Positions 1-8,774 are shown, counted from the first letter of the stretch. The stretch is 64,000 nucleotides of DNA from Rhodococcus oxybenzonivorans (GCF_003130705.1 NZ_CP021354.1:5146001-5210000), one strand, 5' to 3'. Notes: a model not told the origin generated them from the letters alone. Translations and numbers: made by a program.

Positions 1-888
1 GTGGTACTCACCGGGGGAAGTGCCGCCATTCCGCTGGTCGCCGAGCTGTTGTCCGCGGAACTGCGCGTCCCGGTGATCGCCGCGGAACGTCCGGCGCACA
101 CCGCCGCGCTCGGTGCGGCCCTACTCGCGGGCGAGCGCAATGCCGGACGCGCCGCCGCCCCGACCGTCGCGCGGATGCCTGCAGTCGTGCCCGTCGCCGC
201 GCCCGCCGCTGCGGCCGTTCCGGTCGCTCACGTCGACTCCGACGCCGAGACCGTCGCCTTCACACGAACACCGGCACCGGTCCTCGCCGATCCCCCACCC
301 ACTGGAATGTCCAGGAAGAAGAAGGCCGGCATCATCGCGGCGTCCGCGGCGGCGATCGTGCTACTCGGCGCCGGCGGACTCTCGCTCGGCACCGCGTTGA
401 CCGCCCCGACGGCCGAGTCGGACTCGGCCACCTCCCAGTTGTCGAGCACCTCGGGCGGCTCGGCGACGACCTCCGGCACCCCCGCCGAGGCGGCCGCCCC
501 CGGCACGTCGGCAGCGGCAGATCCCGGTGCAGCAGCCGGTGTCGCGGCGACGGGCGTGCCCGGAACCGCCGCTGGTGTCGCCACTCCGGTAGCAGCACCC
601 GGAGCCCCGGCTGCGCCGCCGGCACCGGTCGGACCGGCCCCCGTCCCGGCCGCCCCCGGCGCTCAACCCGCCGCGCCGGCACCGGCTCCCGCACCTGCCC
701 CCGCGCCGGCACCAGCACCAGCACCGGCTCCCGCCCCGGCGCCCGCGCCGGCACCTGTCCCTGTCCAGCCGGACGGCGGCGAAATCGCGAATTCCTTCAT
801 AGAGGGAGCGCAGATCGTCGGAGGGTACATACCGACGGCGCCTCAGCAATTACCTGTGCCCAACTTTCCATCCGGCAACGGCGGATAG
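1..888 (+). CDS. Hsp70-like membrane protein, 3' end (partial at window start)
   Basis: The frame is open at base 1 and starts inside a conserved motif, so the real start lies outside the window. The first 45 residues (VVLTGG, then a PVIAAE segment and GAALLAGE) match the end of an Hsp70/actin-like ATPase fold and align with the same part of the gene at 24742-26226. A basic KKK stretch and one membrane segment follow at about residues 106-132. The rest is a Pro/Ala tail with long PA runs, ending in a conserved-looking PNFPSGNGG. There is no Hsp70 substrate-binding domain. By analogy the ATPase lobe is cytoplasmic and the tail lies outside the membrane. Nine bases separate its stop from the LuxR-type gene, so they are probably co-transcribed. 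Its function is unknown. Confidence 0.75.
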   Translation: MVLTGGSAAIPLVAELLSAELRVPVIAAERPAHTAALGAALLAGERNAGRAAAPTVARMPAVVPVAAPAAAAVPVAHVDSDAETVAFTRTPAPVLADPPPTGMSRKKKAGIIAASAAAIVLLGAGGLSLGTALTAPTAESDSATSQLSSTSGGSATTSGTPAEAAAPGTSAAADPGAAAGVAATGVPGTAAGVATPVAAPGAPAAPPAPVGPAPVPAAPGAQPAAPAPAPAPAPAPAPAPAPAPAPAPAPAPVPVQPDGGEIANSFIEGAQIVGGYIPTAPQQLPVPNFPSGNGG

Positions 889-897
889 GGACCGCCG

Positions 898-2859
898 GTG
901 TCCACACGGCCTCCGTCGCCTGCACCCGCCACCCACCGCGACCTCGCGTCGCTCGATGCTTCCCAGCTGTCGGTACTCGGATTGCTGCTGCTCGGGAACG
1001 ACCCCGACGAGATCGTGGTCGCCGCCGTCCTCGACATCGAACCCGACTCCGCACGCAGTGCGATCGAGGTGTTGCGCGCGGACGGTTTCGTCGACGAACG
1101 TGACACCCTCGTCGAGCCGCATCGCCGCCGCCTCGCTGGTGTCCTCGGCGAGAAGCGCGTACACGCGTTGGCTCGCCGCCTGCTCACCCATCATGTCGCC
1201 GCGGGTACGCTCACCCTCCCCGTCGCCCGGGCAGTGGCCAAGACGGGTGTCCGCAGTAGCGAGTTGTCCGAATTCCTCTGCAGCCGAGCACAACTGGCCG
1301 ACCCGTCCGAGGCGGTGTCGCTGTACGGCGACGCCGAACGCGTCGGCCGGCTCGACGACGCCGCCGTTCTCGGTTACGCGGAGGCCTGTGCACTCAGTGG
1401 CGACCTCGACACGGCCGTGGGTCTCGCCGATTCGGTACTCGAGCGGTCGGCCTCCGTCAGTGATGCGGATCTGGCTGCTGCCGTGCGCGTGTCGGCCGCC
1501 GGAGCCGCCTACTGCGGGATGATCGACCGCAGTGCCGAGTTGTACGCCTGGCTGGGCCCGAACCGGGTGGGTTCGGACGCCTCCGTCGCCGCCTCCGTTC
1601 TGGTCGTGGCCGGCCGGCTCGACGAGGCGCAATCCGTCCTCGCCGCGAGCGCCGGTGCGCCACCGACCGCCACTACTGCCGGTGCCGCCCTCGTCGCAAC
1701 CGGGCTCGTGCACTCGGTGACCGGTTCCGCGAATGCGGCACTGAACTCCCTCACCCGAGCGCTGTCGTTGCCGGGCCGCGCCGCGCGGCCCCGCGTGCTG
1801 CCCGACTCCCCAGCCGCGATCACGGCTCTGGCCGCCCTCCATTGCGGTGAACTCGCCCACGCGGAAGCCGTGCTCGCTCGTGCCCGGGAGAGCGACCGGC
1901 CCGGAAGTGTCACCGCGAATCGACACCACCTCCTGACGGCGTGGACGTCCATGGTGCGCGGTGACCTCCCGTCGGCGCAGGCCCGGCTCGATTCGCTCGA
2001 CGTCGACACCATGCACCAGCGTGATCTTCTGTTCGTCCACGGCTTGCGGGTCGGTTTGGCACGGCGGACCGGCGACAACGCCGCACTGTTGCAGGCGTGG
2101 GCCGGAGCGCAGGGGGTTCTCGCCGAGTATTCGGTGGACCTTTTGAGCTTGCTACCCCTCGGTGAGCTGTGGCTGACGTCGATCCGGGTGGGCGAGGCGG
2201 CCCGCATCACCCATCTGGTCGAGGATGCGCAGTCGCTGGTACGCACTCTCGGCGAACCCGCCATGTGGGCGTCGGCCCTGCACTGGTACGGCGTCCAGGC
2301 CTCGATCCTGGCCGAATGCCCCGCCGATCTCATCCCGCACGCGCGGGCCCTCGGTGAAGCTTCGAAGGTCAGCGCCTACGCCGCCGGCCTCGCCGGTGCC
2401 GGGCGGGCCTGGTTGCGGGTGCTGCAGGGCGATATCGATGTCGCAGCCGTCGAGGACGCTGCCCGGACCCTCGACCGGATCGGACTTCCCTGGGATGGTG
2501 CGCGCCTGGCCGGAGAGGCCGCGCTGCGCGCCTCCGACACCAGGGTGGCCACCGCGTTGCTCCAGGTGGCGCGGGCCCTCCGCCAGCCGGCAGCGACAGC
2601 GACAGGTGCGGAGCCCGCGACAGTTGCCGGTCCGAGTGCGCCGGGCACCCTCACCGACCGCGAAGCCGAGGTGGCCGAGCTGCTCGTCCAGGGATTGACG
2701 TACAGGGAGATCGGAAGCCGGTTGTACATCTCCGCCAAGACGATCGAACATCACGTGGCACGGATTCGGCGGCGCCTCGGCGCCGAGTCGCGGTCGGAGC
2801 TGCTGTCGATGCTGCGGGCCATGGGACATGGGACCACGTCGGACACCGCACGCTCCTGA
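898..2859 (+). CDS. LuxR-family transcriptional regulator with TPR-like body
   Basis: A 653-residue protein with a LuxR/GerE helix-turn-helix at the C-terminus (about residues 583-645: LTDREAEVAELL, GLTYREIGSRLYISAKT, VARIRRRLG). The preceding 500 residues are Ala/Leu-rich helical repeats like those of MalT/LAL regulators. There is no P-loop, so the ATPase half usual in large LAL regulators is absent. The GTG start lies 9 bases after the Hsp70-like stop. The order regulator, Fe-S reductase (10885), aminotransferase (18395), all in the same direction, recalls M. tuberculosis Rv0339c-Rv0338c-Rv0337c, so an IniR/Rv0339c relative is plausible. This is recalled resemblance, not an alignment. Target genes cannot be read from the sequence; the repeats at 2904-2976 are a candidate site. 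Confidence 0.85.
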   Translation: MSTRPPSPAPATHRDLASLDASQLSVLGLLLLGNDPDEIVVAAVLDIEPDSARSAIEVLRADGFVDERDTLVEPHRRRLAGVLGEKRVHALARRLLTHHVAAGTLTLPVARAVAKTGVRSSELSEFLCSRAQLADPSEAVSLYGDAERVGRLDDAAVLGYAEACALSGDLDTAVGLADSVLERSASVSDADLAAAVRVSAAGAAYCGMIDRSAELYAWLGPNRVGSDASVAASVLVVAGRLDEAQSVLAASAGAPPTATTAGAALVATGLVHSVTGSANAALNSLTRALSLPGRAARPRVLPDSPAAITALAALHCGELAHAEAVLARARESDRPGSVTANRHHLLTAWTSMVRGDLPSAQARLDSLDVDTMHQRDLLFVHGLRVGLARRTGDNAALLQAWAGAQGVLAEYSVDLLSLLPLGELWLTSIRVGEAARITHLVEDAQSLVRTLGEPAMWASALHWYGVQASILAECPADLIPHARALGEASKVSAYAAGLAGAGRAWLRVLQGDIDVAAVEDAARTLDRIGLPWDGARLAGEAALRASDTRVATALLQVARALRQPAATATGAEPATVAGPSAPGTLTDREAEVAELLVQGLTYREIGSRLYISAKTIEHHVARIRRRLGAESRSELLSMLRAMGHGTTSDTARS

Positions 2860-2903
2860 CGCCGGGACCGGTGTAACCATTCGACCTCGTCGGGCGACAC
2901 ACT

Positions 2904-2976
2904 GTGCAATGGTGCGGTGACGCACCTCATGTAATAGTGCGGTGACGCACCCATGTAATGGTGCGGTGACGCACCC
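2904..2976. repeat. Three tandem copies of a 24-bp unit carrying a short dyad
   Basis: Copies lie at 2904-2927, 2929-2952 and 2953-2976, with one extra base between the first two. Each contains GTGCGGTGACGCAC, where GTGCG and CGCAC are inverted arms around GTGA; copies 1 and 3 have 6-bp arms. The array fills the gap between the LuxR-type regulator and the truncated Hsp70-like gene, ending 28 bases before the latter's ATG. A multi-site operator or a small-hairpin leader are both possible. Confidence 0.8.
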
Positions 2977-3004
2977 ACGTCCGTGCGCCCAGTAAGGATC
3001 TGCG

Positions 3005-4147
3005 ATGACCACCGGAGTCGGACTCACCGTCGGCCATTCGGTCTCCACTGCGGTGGTGACCGCCTCGGGCACCGATGTGAGAACGATCGAGCATCCGTCC
3101 GTCCTGTTCACCGCTCCGGACGGCACGGTGCAGCTCGGTGACCCCGGTACGGAGTCGACGGGGTCGGTGCAGGATTTCCTCGCCCGAGTCGGCGAGCCTG
3201 CCGGGATCGAGTACGCGGGCACGCTCACCCGGGCGGAAGATCTCGTCGCCACCGCCATGTTCTGTCTCTTCCGCGAGGCCGCCGAGGGGCTGACGGGGAC
3301 GGTGAAGGTGACCGCCACCCACCCGTCGGACTGGGCTGCGGACACGGTGACGAAGCTCCGCGAATCTCTCGACTACATGGGGCTGCAGGAGGCGACCCTC
3401 GTCGCAGAGTCGGTGGCGTTGGCCGCCTCGGACGAGTCCCCGGCCCACGGCGCGGCCCTGCTTGCCGCCGGCTTGGCATTGACTCCCGACGACACCCAGG
3501 CCGACACCGAGTCGATCCCGGTGATCGCACCTCCCGTGCACACCGCGTACTCCGCCGTCGCAGATGTGCCCGCTGTCGTCGCAGCGCCGGTCGTCGCAGG
3601 TTCGGCCGCGGACCCGTCGGTCGCCACCGGGCCGGCCGCTGTGCCGACCGGCTTCACCCCGCCGGTACCCGCCGCGAAGCGCACCACCCGCAGACCGTTG
3701 ATCTTCGCCGGCGCCGCCGCAGCCGCACTGATCGCCATCGGTGGTGCGGTGGCCTTCGCCCTCACCGACACCGGCAGCACGGCCGTTCCCGTCATCCAGG
3801 ACGCCCAGACCGCGTCGCTGCTGCCGTCGTCGACAACGACGGTTGTGAAGGCGCCGGTCATGTTTCCCACTGCCGTTTCCGAGGAGGCGCCGGCGACCAC
3901 CGACGTCGCCCCGCCCCCGTTTACGGCGGTCGAGCCGACACCGGTGGCGACGACGTCACAGTTCGTGCCACCGCCCCCGCCGCCGCCGGTCATCACGCTT
4001 CCGCCCATCACCATCGTGACGACGACGGCACCGACGACGACGGTGACCACGGAGCCGACTACGACCACACCGACTACGACGGAGACGTCTACGGAGTCGG
4101 TCACGACGACGACCACGACCACGACGGTGGCGGGAGCGGCCGAGTAG
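3005..4147 (+). CDS. Truncated Hsp70-like membrane protein with Thr/Pro tail
   Basis: A 380-residue protein. Residues 1-160 resemble only the first lobe of an Hsp70-like ATPase (GVGLTVGHSVSTAVV at the N-terminus, ATHPSDW, and VAESVALAAS). The second lobe with its nucleotide-binding motifs is missing. Residues 161-230 are an Ala/Val/Pro linker. A basic stretch (KRTTRR) precedes one membrane segment at about 235-255. The remaining 120 residues are low complexity: a PPPPPPP run, then repeated TTT with Glu. The architecture matches the genes at 1-888 and 24742-26226, but ATPase activity is unlikely. The tail would be extracytoplasmic and its Thr/Pro content suits O-mannosylation, which is inference. 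No function is known. Confidence 0.75.
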   Translation: MTTGVGLTVGHSVSTAVVTASGTDVRTIEHPSVLFTAPDGTVQLGDPGTESTGSVQDFLARVGEPAGIEYAGTLTRAEDLVATAMFCLFREAAEGLTGTVKVTATHPSDWAADTVTKLRESLDYMGLQEATLVAESVALAASDESPAHGAALLAAGLALTPDDTQADTESIPVIAPPVHTAYSAVADVPAVVAAPVVAGSAADPSVATGPAAVPTGFTPPVPAAKRTTRRPLIFAGAAAAALIAIGGAVAFALTDTGSTAVPVIQDAQTASLLPSSTTTVVKAPVMFPTAVSEEAPATTDVAPPPFTAVEPTPVATTSQFVPPPPPPPVITLPPITIVTTTAPTTTVTTEPTTTTPTTTETSTESVTTTTTTTTVAGAAE

Positions 4148-4186
4148 AGGCTTCGGTCACACCTCAGCGACATGTTTATGCGTTCG

Positions 4187-4192
4187 TAGCCT
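4187..4192 (+). promoter_or_regulatory. Possible -10 hexamer of the first S1 protease gene
   Basis: TAGCCT fits the actinobacterial TANNNT -10 pattern and would give a leader of about 60 bases. No convincing -35 is visible. Confidence 0.3.
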
Positions 4193-4259
4193 AAGGTGGG
4201 GCGCTGATACCCACCCAGAAGGAATCCCTCGACATCGGGTTCCGTGCAGAAGGGATTTC

Positions 4260-5582
4260 ATGCGTAACGTGCTGGCGCACCGCGCCGCTGTAGTAGGCGC
4301 CTCGGCGATGCTTCTCCTCTTTCCGTTCTCGACCGCCGCCCAGGCAGACCCCGTTACGCAGCCCGACAGCACAACTCAGCTGAGTGCGGACGCGTTGCCC
4401 GCCGAACTCGTCGAAGCGATCACCCGCGATCTGAAGATCAGCCCGCAGGAGTACCTCGACCGCGCCGCGAAGGCTCAGGAGCTGGGTAGCTACGCCCAGG
4501 ATTTCCGAGCCGAGCACCCGGACGGTTTCGCCGGTGCCTGGATCGGTCTCGACGGACAGCCCGTCGTTGCGGTCACCACCACGGAGGCTGCCGCGAAGGC
4601 GGCTGAGGCCGGGTATACGACGCGCATCGCGCCAGTCTCCGCGAACGGCCTCGAGAAGACTCTTTCCGACGTGAACGGCTGGATCGCGGGCCTCCCCAAG
4701 GATGTCGCCTCGCAGATCAACTCCGCGTCGATCGACGTACTCGAGAACCGCGTCGTCATCGACGTCGTCAATTCACCCATCGGTCAGGCGCTCAACCTGC
4801 CGACCCTGCTCGCCAACGTCAAGGTCATGCTGAGCCCCGGCGGTGGCGGTCCGGTCGAGAGGGGCCCCCTCGGCGGCGACACCTACATAACGACGGTGGG
4901 TGAACTTCCGAAGACGCCGATCGGCGAGATTTCCGTCTGCTCCCTCGGTTTCAACGGAGTCGACGACAGCGGTCAGTCGTACAACATCAGCGCAGGCCAC
5001 TGCAATCCTGCGGAAGGCCAGCCGTCGCCCGTATTCCTCCCGAATCACCAGAACGTCGACGACAGCCAGCAAATCGGGGCGTTCTCCCACTCCTCTGTGG
5101 GTAACCCCGCAGACAAGCTGGACTACTCGCTCATCAAGCTCAACGACGCCGGCGTTCAGGCCGGCCTCGACCGTCCCACGATCCGCGGCGCGAACGGCAC
5201 CGCACTGCAGATCACGGGCACTGCCCGGCCCGTCGTGGGTGCCCCGATCTGCAAGTCGGGACAGACTTCGTCCTTCACGTGTGGTGTGGTGGCCGCCGAC
5301 CACGTCGAGACGCAGCTGTTCATGGCCGATGGCAGCAATCGCGTGATCAACGGGTTCGCCGGCACCGCCTGCACGCTCGCCGGCGACAGCGGCGGCGCCA
5401 TCGTCACCGGAACGCTTGCGCTGGGAATCACCAGTGGATCCAACGCCAGTGGGGCGCCGAACTGCACCGAGGCCAACCTGGTCCTGGCCCCCGAGGGCGG
5501 CACGGCCAACCTCGGGATACCGGTGGCGGACATCGTCACGGCAGCGGGTTCCGGCCTGCAGGTCCGCACCAACGCCGACTAG
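4260..5582 (+). CDS. Secreted S1-family (trypsin-like) serine protease with pro-region
   Basis: A 440-residue pre-pro-protein. The signal peptide runs to about residue 30 (basic start, hydrophobic core, TAAQADP cleavage region). A pro-region of about 170 residues follows, like that of alpha-lytic or streptogrisin-type proteases and beginning LPAELVEAITRDL. The mature chymotrypsin fold shows the complete triad: His247 in SAGHCNP, Asp288 in KLDYSLI and Ser377 in GDSGGA. Cysteine pairs suit an exported enzyme. The ATG has AGAAGG upstream. It is paralogous to the next gene, with the same order and spacing of motifs. A hairpin terminator follows at 5600-5634, so the two proteases appear to be separate transcripts. 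Substrate is unknown. Confidence 0.92.
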   Translation: MRNVLAHRAAVVGASAMLLLFPFSTAAQADPVTQPDSTTQLSADALPAELVEAITRDLKISPQEYLDRAAKAQELGSYAQDFRAEHPDGFAGAWIGLDGQPVVAVTTTEAAAKAAEAGYTTRIAPVSANGLEKTLSDVNGWIAGLPKDVASQINSASIDVLENRVVIDVVNSPIGQALNLPTLLANVKVMLSPGGGGPVERGPLGGDTYITTVGELPKTPIGEISVCSLGFNGVDDSGQSYNISAGHCNPAEGQPSPVFLPNHQNVDDSQQIGAFSHSSVGNPADKLDYSLIKLNDAGVQAGLDRPTIRGANGTALQITGTARPVVGAPICKSGQTSSFTCGVVAADHVETQLFMADGSNRVINGFAGTACTLAGDSGGAIVTGTLALGITSGSNASGAPNCTEANLVLAPEGGTANLGIPVADIVTAAGSGLQVRTNAD

Positions 5583-5599
5583 TTCCTCTGTTCTTCCAC

Positions 5600-5634
5600 C
5601 TCGCCCGGTATCCGTCACTCGGATGCCGGGCGAG
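5600..5634 (+). terminator. Hairpin terminator after the first S1 protease
   Basis: Arms 5600-5614 and 5620-5634 (15 bases, one mismatch) with a 5-base loop, 18 bases after the stop codon, followed by a short T-rich stretch. Confidence 0.75.
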
Positions 5635-5737
5635 GTCGTTTTCGCGGTCCGGGGCTCGAGTCGGATTGTGTGTGTGCCCGTCGGCCGATCGGCCGCAGCC
5701 GACAGTGTTACAGGTGGGATTAGACGGCCGGAACCCA

Positions 5738-5743
5738 TATAGT
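5738..5743 (+). promoter_or_regulatory. -10 element of the second S1 protease gene
   Basis: TATAGT, a near-consensus -10, lies 90 bases before the chosen ATG and downstream of the previous terminator. The -35 is not obvious. Confidence 0.45.
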
Positions 5744-5832
5744 CGACTCCGACTGTGTACGGCCCCACCCGCGGGGGCCGTATTCGTATGCGCCGCGAGC
5801 GCCTGCGAACAAACGAACTGAGAAAGGCCCCT

Positions 5833-7143
5833 ATGCGTAGCTCCATCGCACGTCGTGCCGCCGTGTTCGGCTCGGCAGCGCTGCTGCTCCTCGGTCCCGT
5901 GACCGCCTCCGCCCAGGCTGATCCGGTCGAACCCGAAGTCTCCGATCAAGCTGCGGCGCTTCCGGTCGAACTGATCGACGCGATCCAGCGTGACCTCGCG
6001 TTGAGCCCGGACCAGTACCTGGAGCATGCGGAGCTGGGTCAGAAACTCGCCGAGTTCGCCAAGATCGCCCGCATCCAGTTCCCGGACGCCTTCGCCGGTA
6101 CCTGGCTCGATGACGCAGGCAACGCCATCGTCGGTGTGGCCGACGGCGCCGACGAGGATGCTGCGGTGGCCGCCGCCCAAGGGGCAGGCTTCCAGGTCAA
6201 GGACGTGGCCCAGAGTGAGAGCAGCCTGCAGGCGCAGCTGAAGACCCTCGACGGCTGGCTCGACACGCAGCCGCCCGCGGTCGCCGACCTCGTTCGCGGT
6301 GTCACCATCGACATTGTCAACAACGGCTTGGTTCTCCGCGCCGACAACGCAGGTGGCTTGCAACTTCCCGACTTCCTGCAGGGGGCACGGGTGGTGCAGT
6401 CACCGGCCACCGCAGCCCCGCAGCCGTCTACCGACCTCGCACCGATCGCAGAGGTCATGCCCGCCGACGCCCTGCTGGGCGGCGACGCCTACGGGTCGCT
6501 GGGTGGTGGCATCGGTCTGCGCTGCTCGCTCGGTTTCAACGGCACCGACAACTCGGGTGGACCGGTGAACATCACAGCCGGACACTGCGACCCCAACCTC
6601 GCCGCCGCCGGTACCGCCGACGCGTCCGAGGCGTTCGCGCTCGCCACGGGCGGGACGGGTCCGCGCGTGGGCACCTTCGCCAAGACGAGTCTCGACATCC
6701 ACGATTACGCGATCATCCGTGCCGACGCGGGCGCTGCGCACCGGTTCGAGAACAACGGTGTCCGGGTACCCGGCGCCGCTCCTCTGGCGATCACAGGAAC
6801 AGCTGACCCCGTCGTCGGTGCTCCCGTCTGCAAGTCCGGTCTCACCACCGGCTACACCTGCGGTGTGGTGAAGGCCGTCGGCCAGACCGTCACGGTGGGT
6901 GAACGCACCCTGGCAGACAGCTTCTCGACGAGCATGTGTGCGTTGCAGGGCGACAGCGGTGGCACCATCGTCACCGGCACTCAGGCCCTGGGCATCTCCA
7001 GCGCGTCTAACGTGGGCCAGTACCCCGTGTGCCAGGTCGCGGACGTCGTCACCTTCGTCCTTGGCGAAAGTCCCGAGTTGTTCGCCACCCCGATCAATGC
7101 GATTCTCGCGGAGAACCCGGGTCTGCGCGTGCGCACGTCGTAA
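5833..7143 (+). CDS. Secreted S1-family serine protease, paralogue
   Basis: A 436-residue paralogue of the preceding protease: signal peptide ending near AQADP, pro-region beginning LPVELIDAIQRDL, and a chymotrypsin-fold domain with His251 (ITAGHCD), Asp291 (IHDYAII) and Ser375 (GDSGGT). An in-frame start 78 bases upstream exists, but the ATG at 5833 has AGAAAGG in front and begins directly with a signal peptide (RSSIARRAAVFG), matching the first protease. The gene ends 12 bases before a 52-bp perfect palindrome shared with the oppositely oriented glycine-zipper genes. The duplication with the same domain plan suggests a local tandem copy. Substrate is unknown; the neighbouring exported proteins are candidates. 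Confidence 0.92.
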   Translation: MRSSIARRAAVFGSAALLLLGPVTASAQADPVEPEVSDQAAALPVELIDAIQRDLALSPDQYLEHAELGQKLAEFAKIARIQFPDAFAGTWLDDAGNAIVGVADGADEDAAVAAAQGAGFQVKDVAQSESSLQAQLKTLDGWLDTQPPAVADLVRGVTIDIVNNGLVLRADNAGGLQLPDFLQGARVVQSPATAAPQPSTDLAPIAEVMPADALLGGDAYGSLGGGIGLRCSLGFNGTDNSGGPVNITAGHCDPNLAAAGTADASEAFALATGGTGPRVGTFAKTSLDIHDYAIIRADAGAAHRFENNGVRVPGAAPLAITGTADPVVGAPVCKSGLTTGYTCGVVKAVGQTVTVGERTLADSFSTSMCALQGDSGGTIVTGTQALGISSASNVGQYPVCQVADVVTFVLGESPELFATPINAILAENPGLRVRTS

Positions 7144-7155
7144 CACTCGGCACAA

Positions 7156-7207
7156 GACATACGACTACGGCCCGTCTCCTCGAGGAGACGGGCCGTAGTC
7201 GTATGTC
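7156..7207. terminator. Perfect 52-bp palindrome, bidirectional terminator
   Basis: Two 26-base arms meet at the centre between 7181 and 7182 (CTCCTC/GAGGAG) with no mismatch. It sits between the stops of convergent genes (7143 on plus, 7220 on minus), where one hairpin can end both transcripts. Confidence 0.85.
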
Positions 7208-7219
7208 GGTCGTGGTAAG

Positions 7220-7915
7220 TCAGGCGGTCGGCGCAGGCGGCACGAAGGGCGTATTGACGGTCACGAGGTACTGGATGCCGAGGATCGCCAAAGCGGCACC
7301 ACCGACGACGATGGTTCCGACGAGGCCCCCAGCGGCGAAACCTGCCATCAAGCCGCCGAGGCAGCCGACCGGTGCGCCGACGAGTGTCACCGCGAAGAGC
7401 CCGCACCCCACGACCAGACCCACGACCCCGAAGACGACGCCGAAGATCAGGCCACCGATCAGGGTGGCGTATCCGAGGTAACTGTTGAAGTCGGCCAGTG
7501 CCTTGTCATCGCGTTCGTCCTGCGTGTCGAAACCCTCGTCGGCCACGGACTTCAGCGACTGCGCGACATCGGCAGGCACGCGGGGCGTGAGACGCAGGGT
7601 CCGCTCCGCGAGGTCGACGTCGATCGGATAGACCGCCTCTCCCACACGAATGGTGAGCGGAAGCGCGGCGACGACGGTGCCACCCTCGTCCACCACCTCC
7701 ACCGCGTCCTCGGAGTCGGTGATGCGGAACGTTCCCGCGTCGATGGAGGTGACGACGGATGTGCCCTCGGCGTGGGCCGCGTACCCGATGTCCGGTGAGT
7801 CGACGGTCGGAACCGGCGCCGCGTGTGTGGTCCCTGCCGAGATCGCGAGCGCTGCCACGACCAGGATCGCGCCGCTGGTGACGGTGCGCAGAGAACCGGC
7901 GAAACGGCCGCTCAT
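7220..7915 (-). CDS. Exported glycine-zipper protein (paralogue 1)
   Basis: A 231-residue exported protein. The signal peptide covers about residues 1-34 (ILVVAALAISAGTTHAAP). A beta-rich domain of about 100 residues follows, with the pattern IGYAAHAEGTSVVTSIDAG...VVDEGGTVVAALPL shared with the next two genes. The C-terminus is a hydrophobic Gly-rich helical hairpin (GGLIFGVVFGVVGLVVGCG, GGLMAGFAAGGLVGTIVVGG) with two Cys, ending NTPFVPPAP. The ATG overlaps the stop of the upstream paralogue by 4 bases (ATGA), so the pair is translationally coupled. Similar proteins of unknown function occur in rhodococci. The glycine zipper suggests membrane insertion or oligomerisation, which is inference. 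Confidence 0.82.
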   Translation of the reverse strand: MSGRFAGSLRTVTSGAILVVAALAISAGTTHAAPVPTVDSPDIGYAAHAEGTSVVTSIDAGTFRITDSEDAVEVVDEGGTVVAALPLTIRVGEAVYPIDVDLAERTLRLTPRVPADVAQSLKSVADEGFDTQDERDDKALADFNSYLGYATLIGGLIFGVVFGVVGLVVGCGLFAVTLVGAPVGCLGGLMAGFAAGGLVGTIVVGGAALAILGIQYLVTVNTPFVPPAPTA

Positions 7916-8661
7916 GCGGCCGGAGCCGGAGCGGCGGGGGGAACGAAGGGGCTGTTGATGGTGTTGAAGTACTGAATCCCGAGCACGACGAGGGCGCCGC
8001 CGCCCACCACGATGGTGCCGGCGAGTGCGACCACGGGCGCGACGATCAGGGCACCGCCGATGCATCCGGCAACCGGGCCGGCCAGTCCGAGGAAGGGAAT
8101 CACCAGGGCGGCTGTGCCTGGGATGACGCCGATCGCGCAGCCGATGCCACCACCGATGATCGCCGCGACGATGGCCGTGATGGCCGTCGTGATTCCCAAT
8201 TGCTGCTGGAAGTCGTCGAGCGCCCGCTTGTCGCGCTCAGCTTTGTCCTGCGGCGCGGCGACATCGTTCAGAGTCAGTCGTTCCGCGACAGGAACGGCGG
8301 TCGCGGCCGCGGGATCCATGTTGGGGACCAGCCGAAGGACCTTCGCGGAGTGGTCGACGGCAACCTCGAACGGGTGCTGCAGGTCGTCGACCCGGAAGAA
8401 GGTCGGAATGGAGGCCACCACGGCGCCCCCGTCATCGACCACGTCGACCGTGTCATTCGCGGCGTTGATCGAGAAGGATCCCGCGTCGACGGTCGCCACA
8501 GCCGCGTCTCCGTCACGCGCGGTCTGGTAGTTGATGTTCGGGACGCCCTGCTGCGCGGCCGGCGCCGGTCCCGGCGCGGGCTCGGCGGCCGACGGCGCAG
8601 CTGCCAGGGCCATCGCCGCGACGACGAGCATGGAAGTGGCGGTAAACCTTCGAAGAATCAT
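7912..8661 (-). CDS. Exported glycine-zipper protein (paralogue 2)
   Basis: A 249-residue paralogue of its neighbours: signal peptide (residues 1-27, ending APSAAEP), a Pro/Ala linker, the shared beta domain (INYQTARDGDAAVATVDAGSF, VVDDGGAVVASIP), and a C-terminal Gly-zipper hairpin (AAIIGGGIGCAIGV, GCIGGALIVAPVV) ending NSPFVPPAAP. The start chosen is the ATG before ILRRF; longer in-frame starts lack a signal peptide at their N-terminus. A possible -10 (TACCCT, reverse complement of 8701-8706) lies about 40 bases upstream. It probably forms a two-gene transcript with 7220-7915, ending at the palindrome. Function unknown. Confidence 0.82.
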   Translation of the reverse strand: MILRRFTATSMLVVAAMALAAAPSAAEPAPGPAPAAQQGVPNINYQTARDGDAAVATVDAGSFSINAANDTVDVVDDGGAVVASIPTFFRVDDLQHPFEVAVDHSAKVLRLVPNMDPAAATAVPVAERLTLNDVAAPQDKAERDKRALDDFQQQLGITTAITAIVAAIIGGGIGCAIGVIPGTAALVIPFLGLAGPVAGCIGGALIVAPVVALAGTIVVGGGALVVLGIQYFNTINSPFVPPAAPAPAA

Positions 8662-8774
8662 CGAGATCCGTTTCAATGAGCGCAGCGATGGGACGCACGA
8701 AGGGTAGCCTAAGCATTCCCCGGATCGCCTAGTCGGCTCAGTAGGTGTGATCGAGTTCACTCAACGAAAGGGAA

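Noticed and set aside
8693..8711. IdeR/DtxR-box-like sequence (AGGGTAGCCTAAGC) upstream of paralogue 2
   Set aside because: Only about 12 of 19 positions match the consensus as I recall it and one half-site is poor; a TACCCT -10 on the minus strand explains the same bases.
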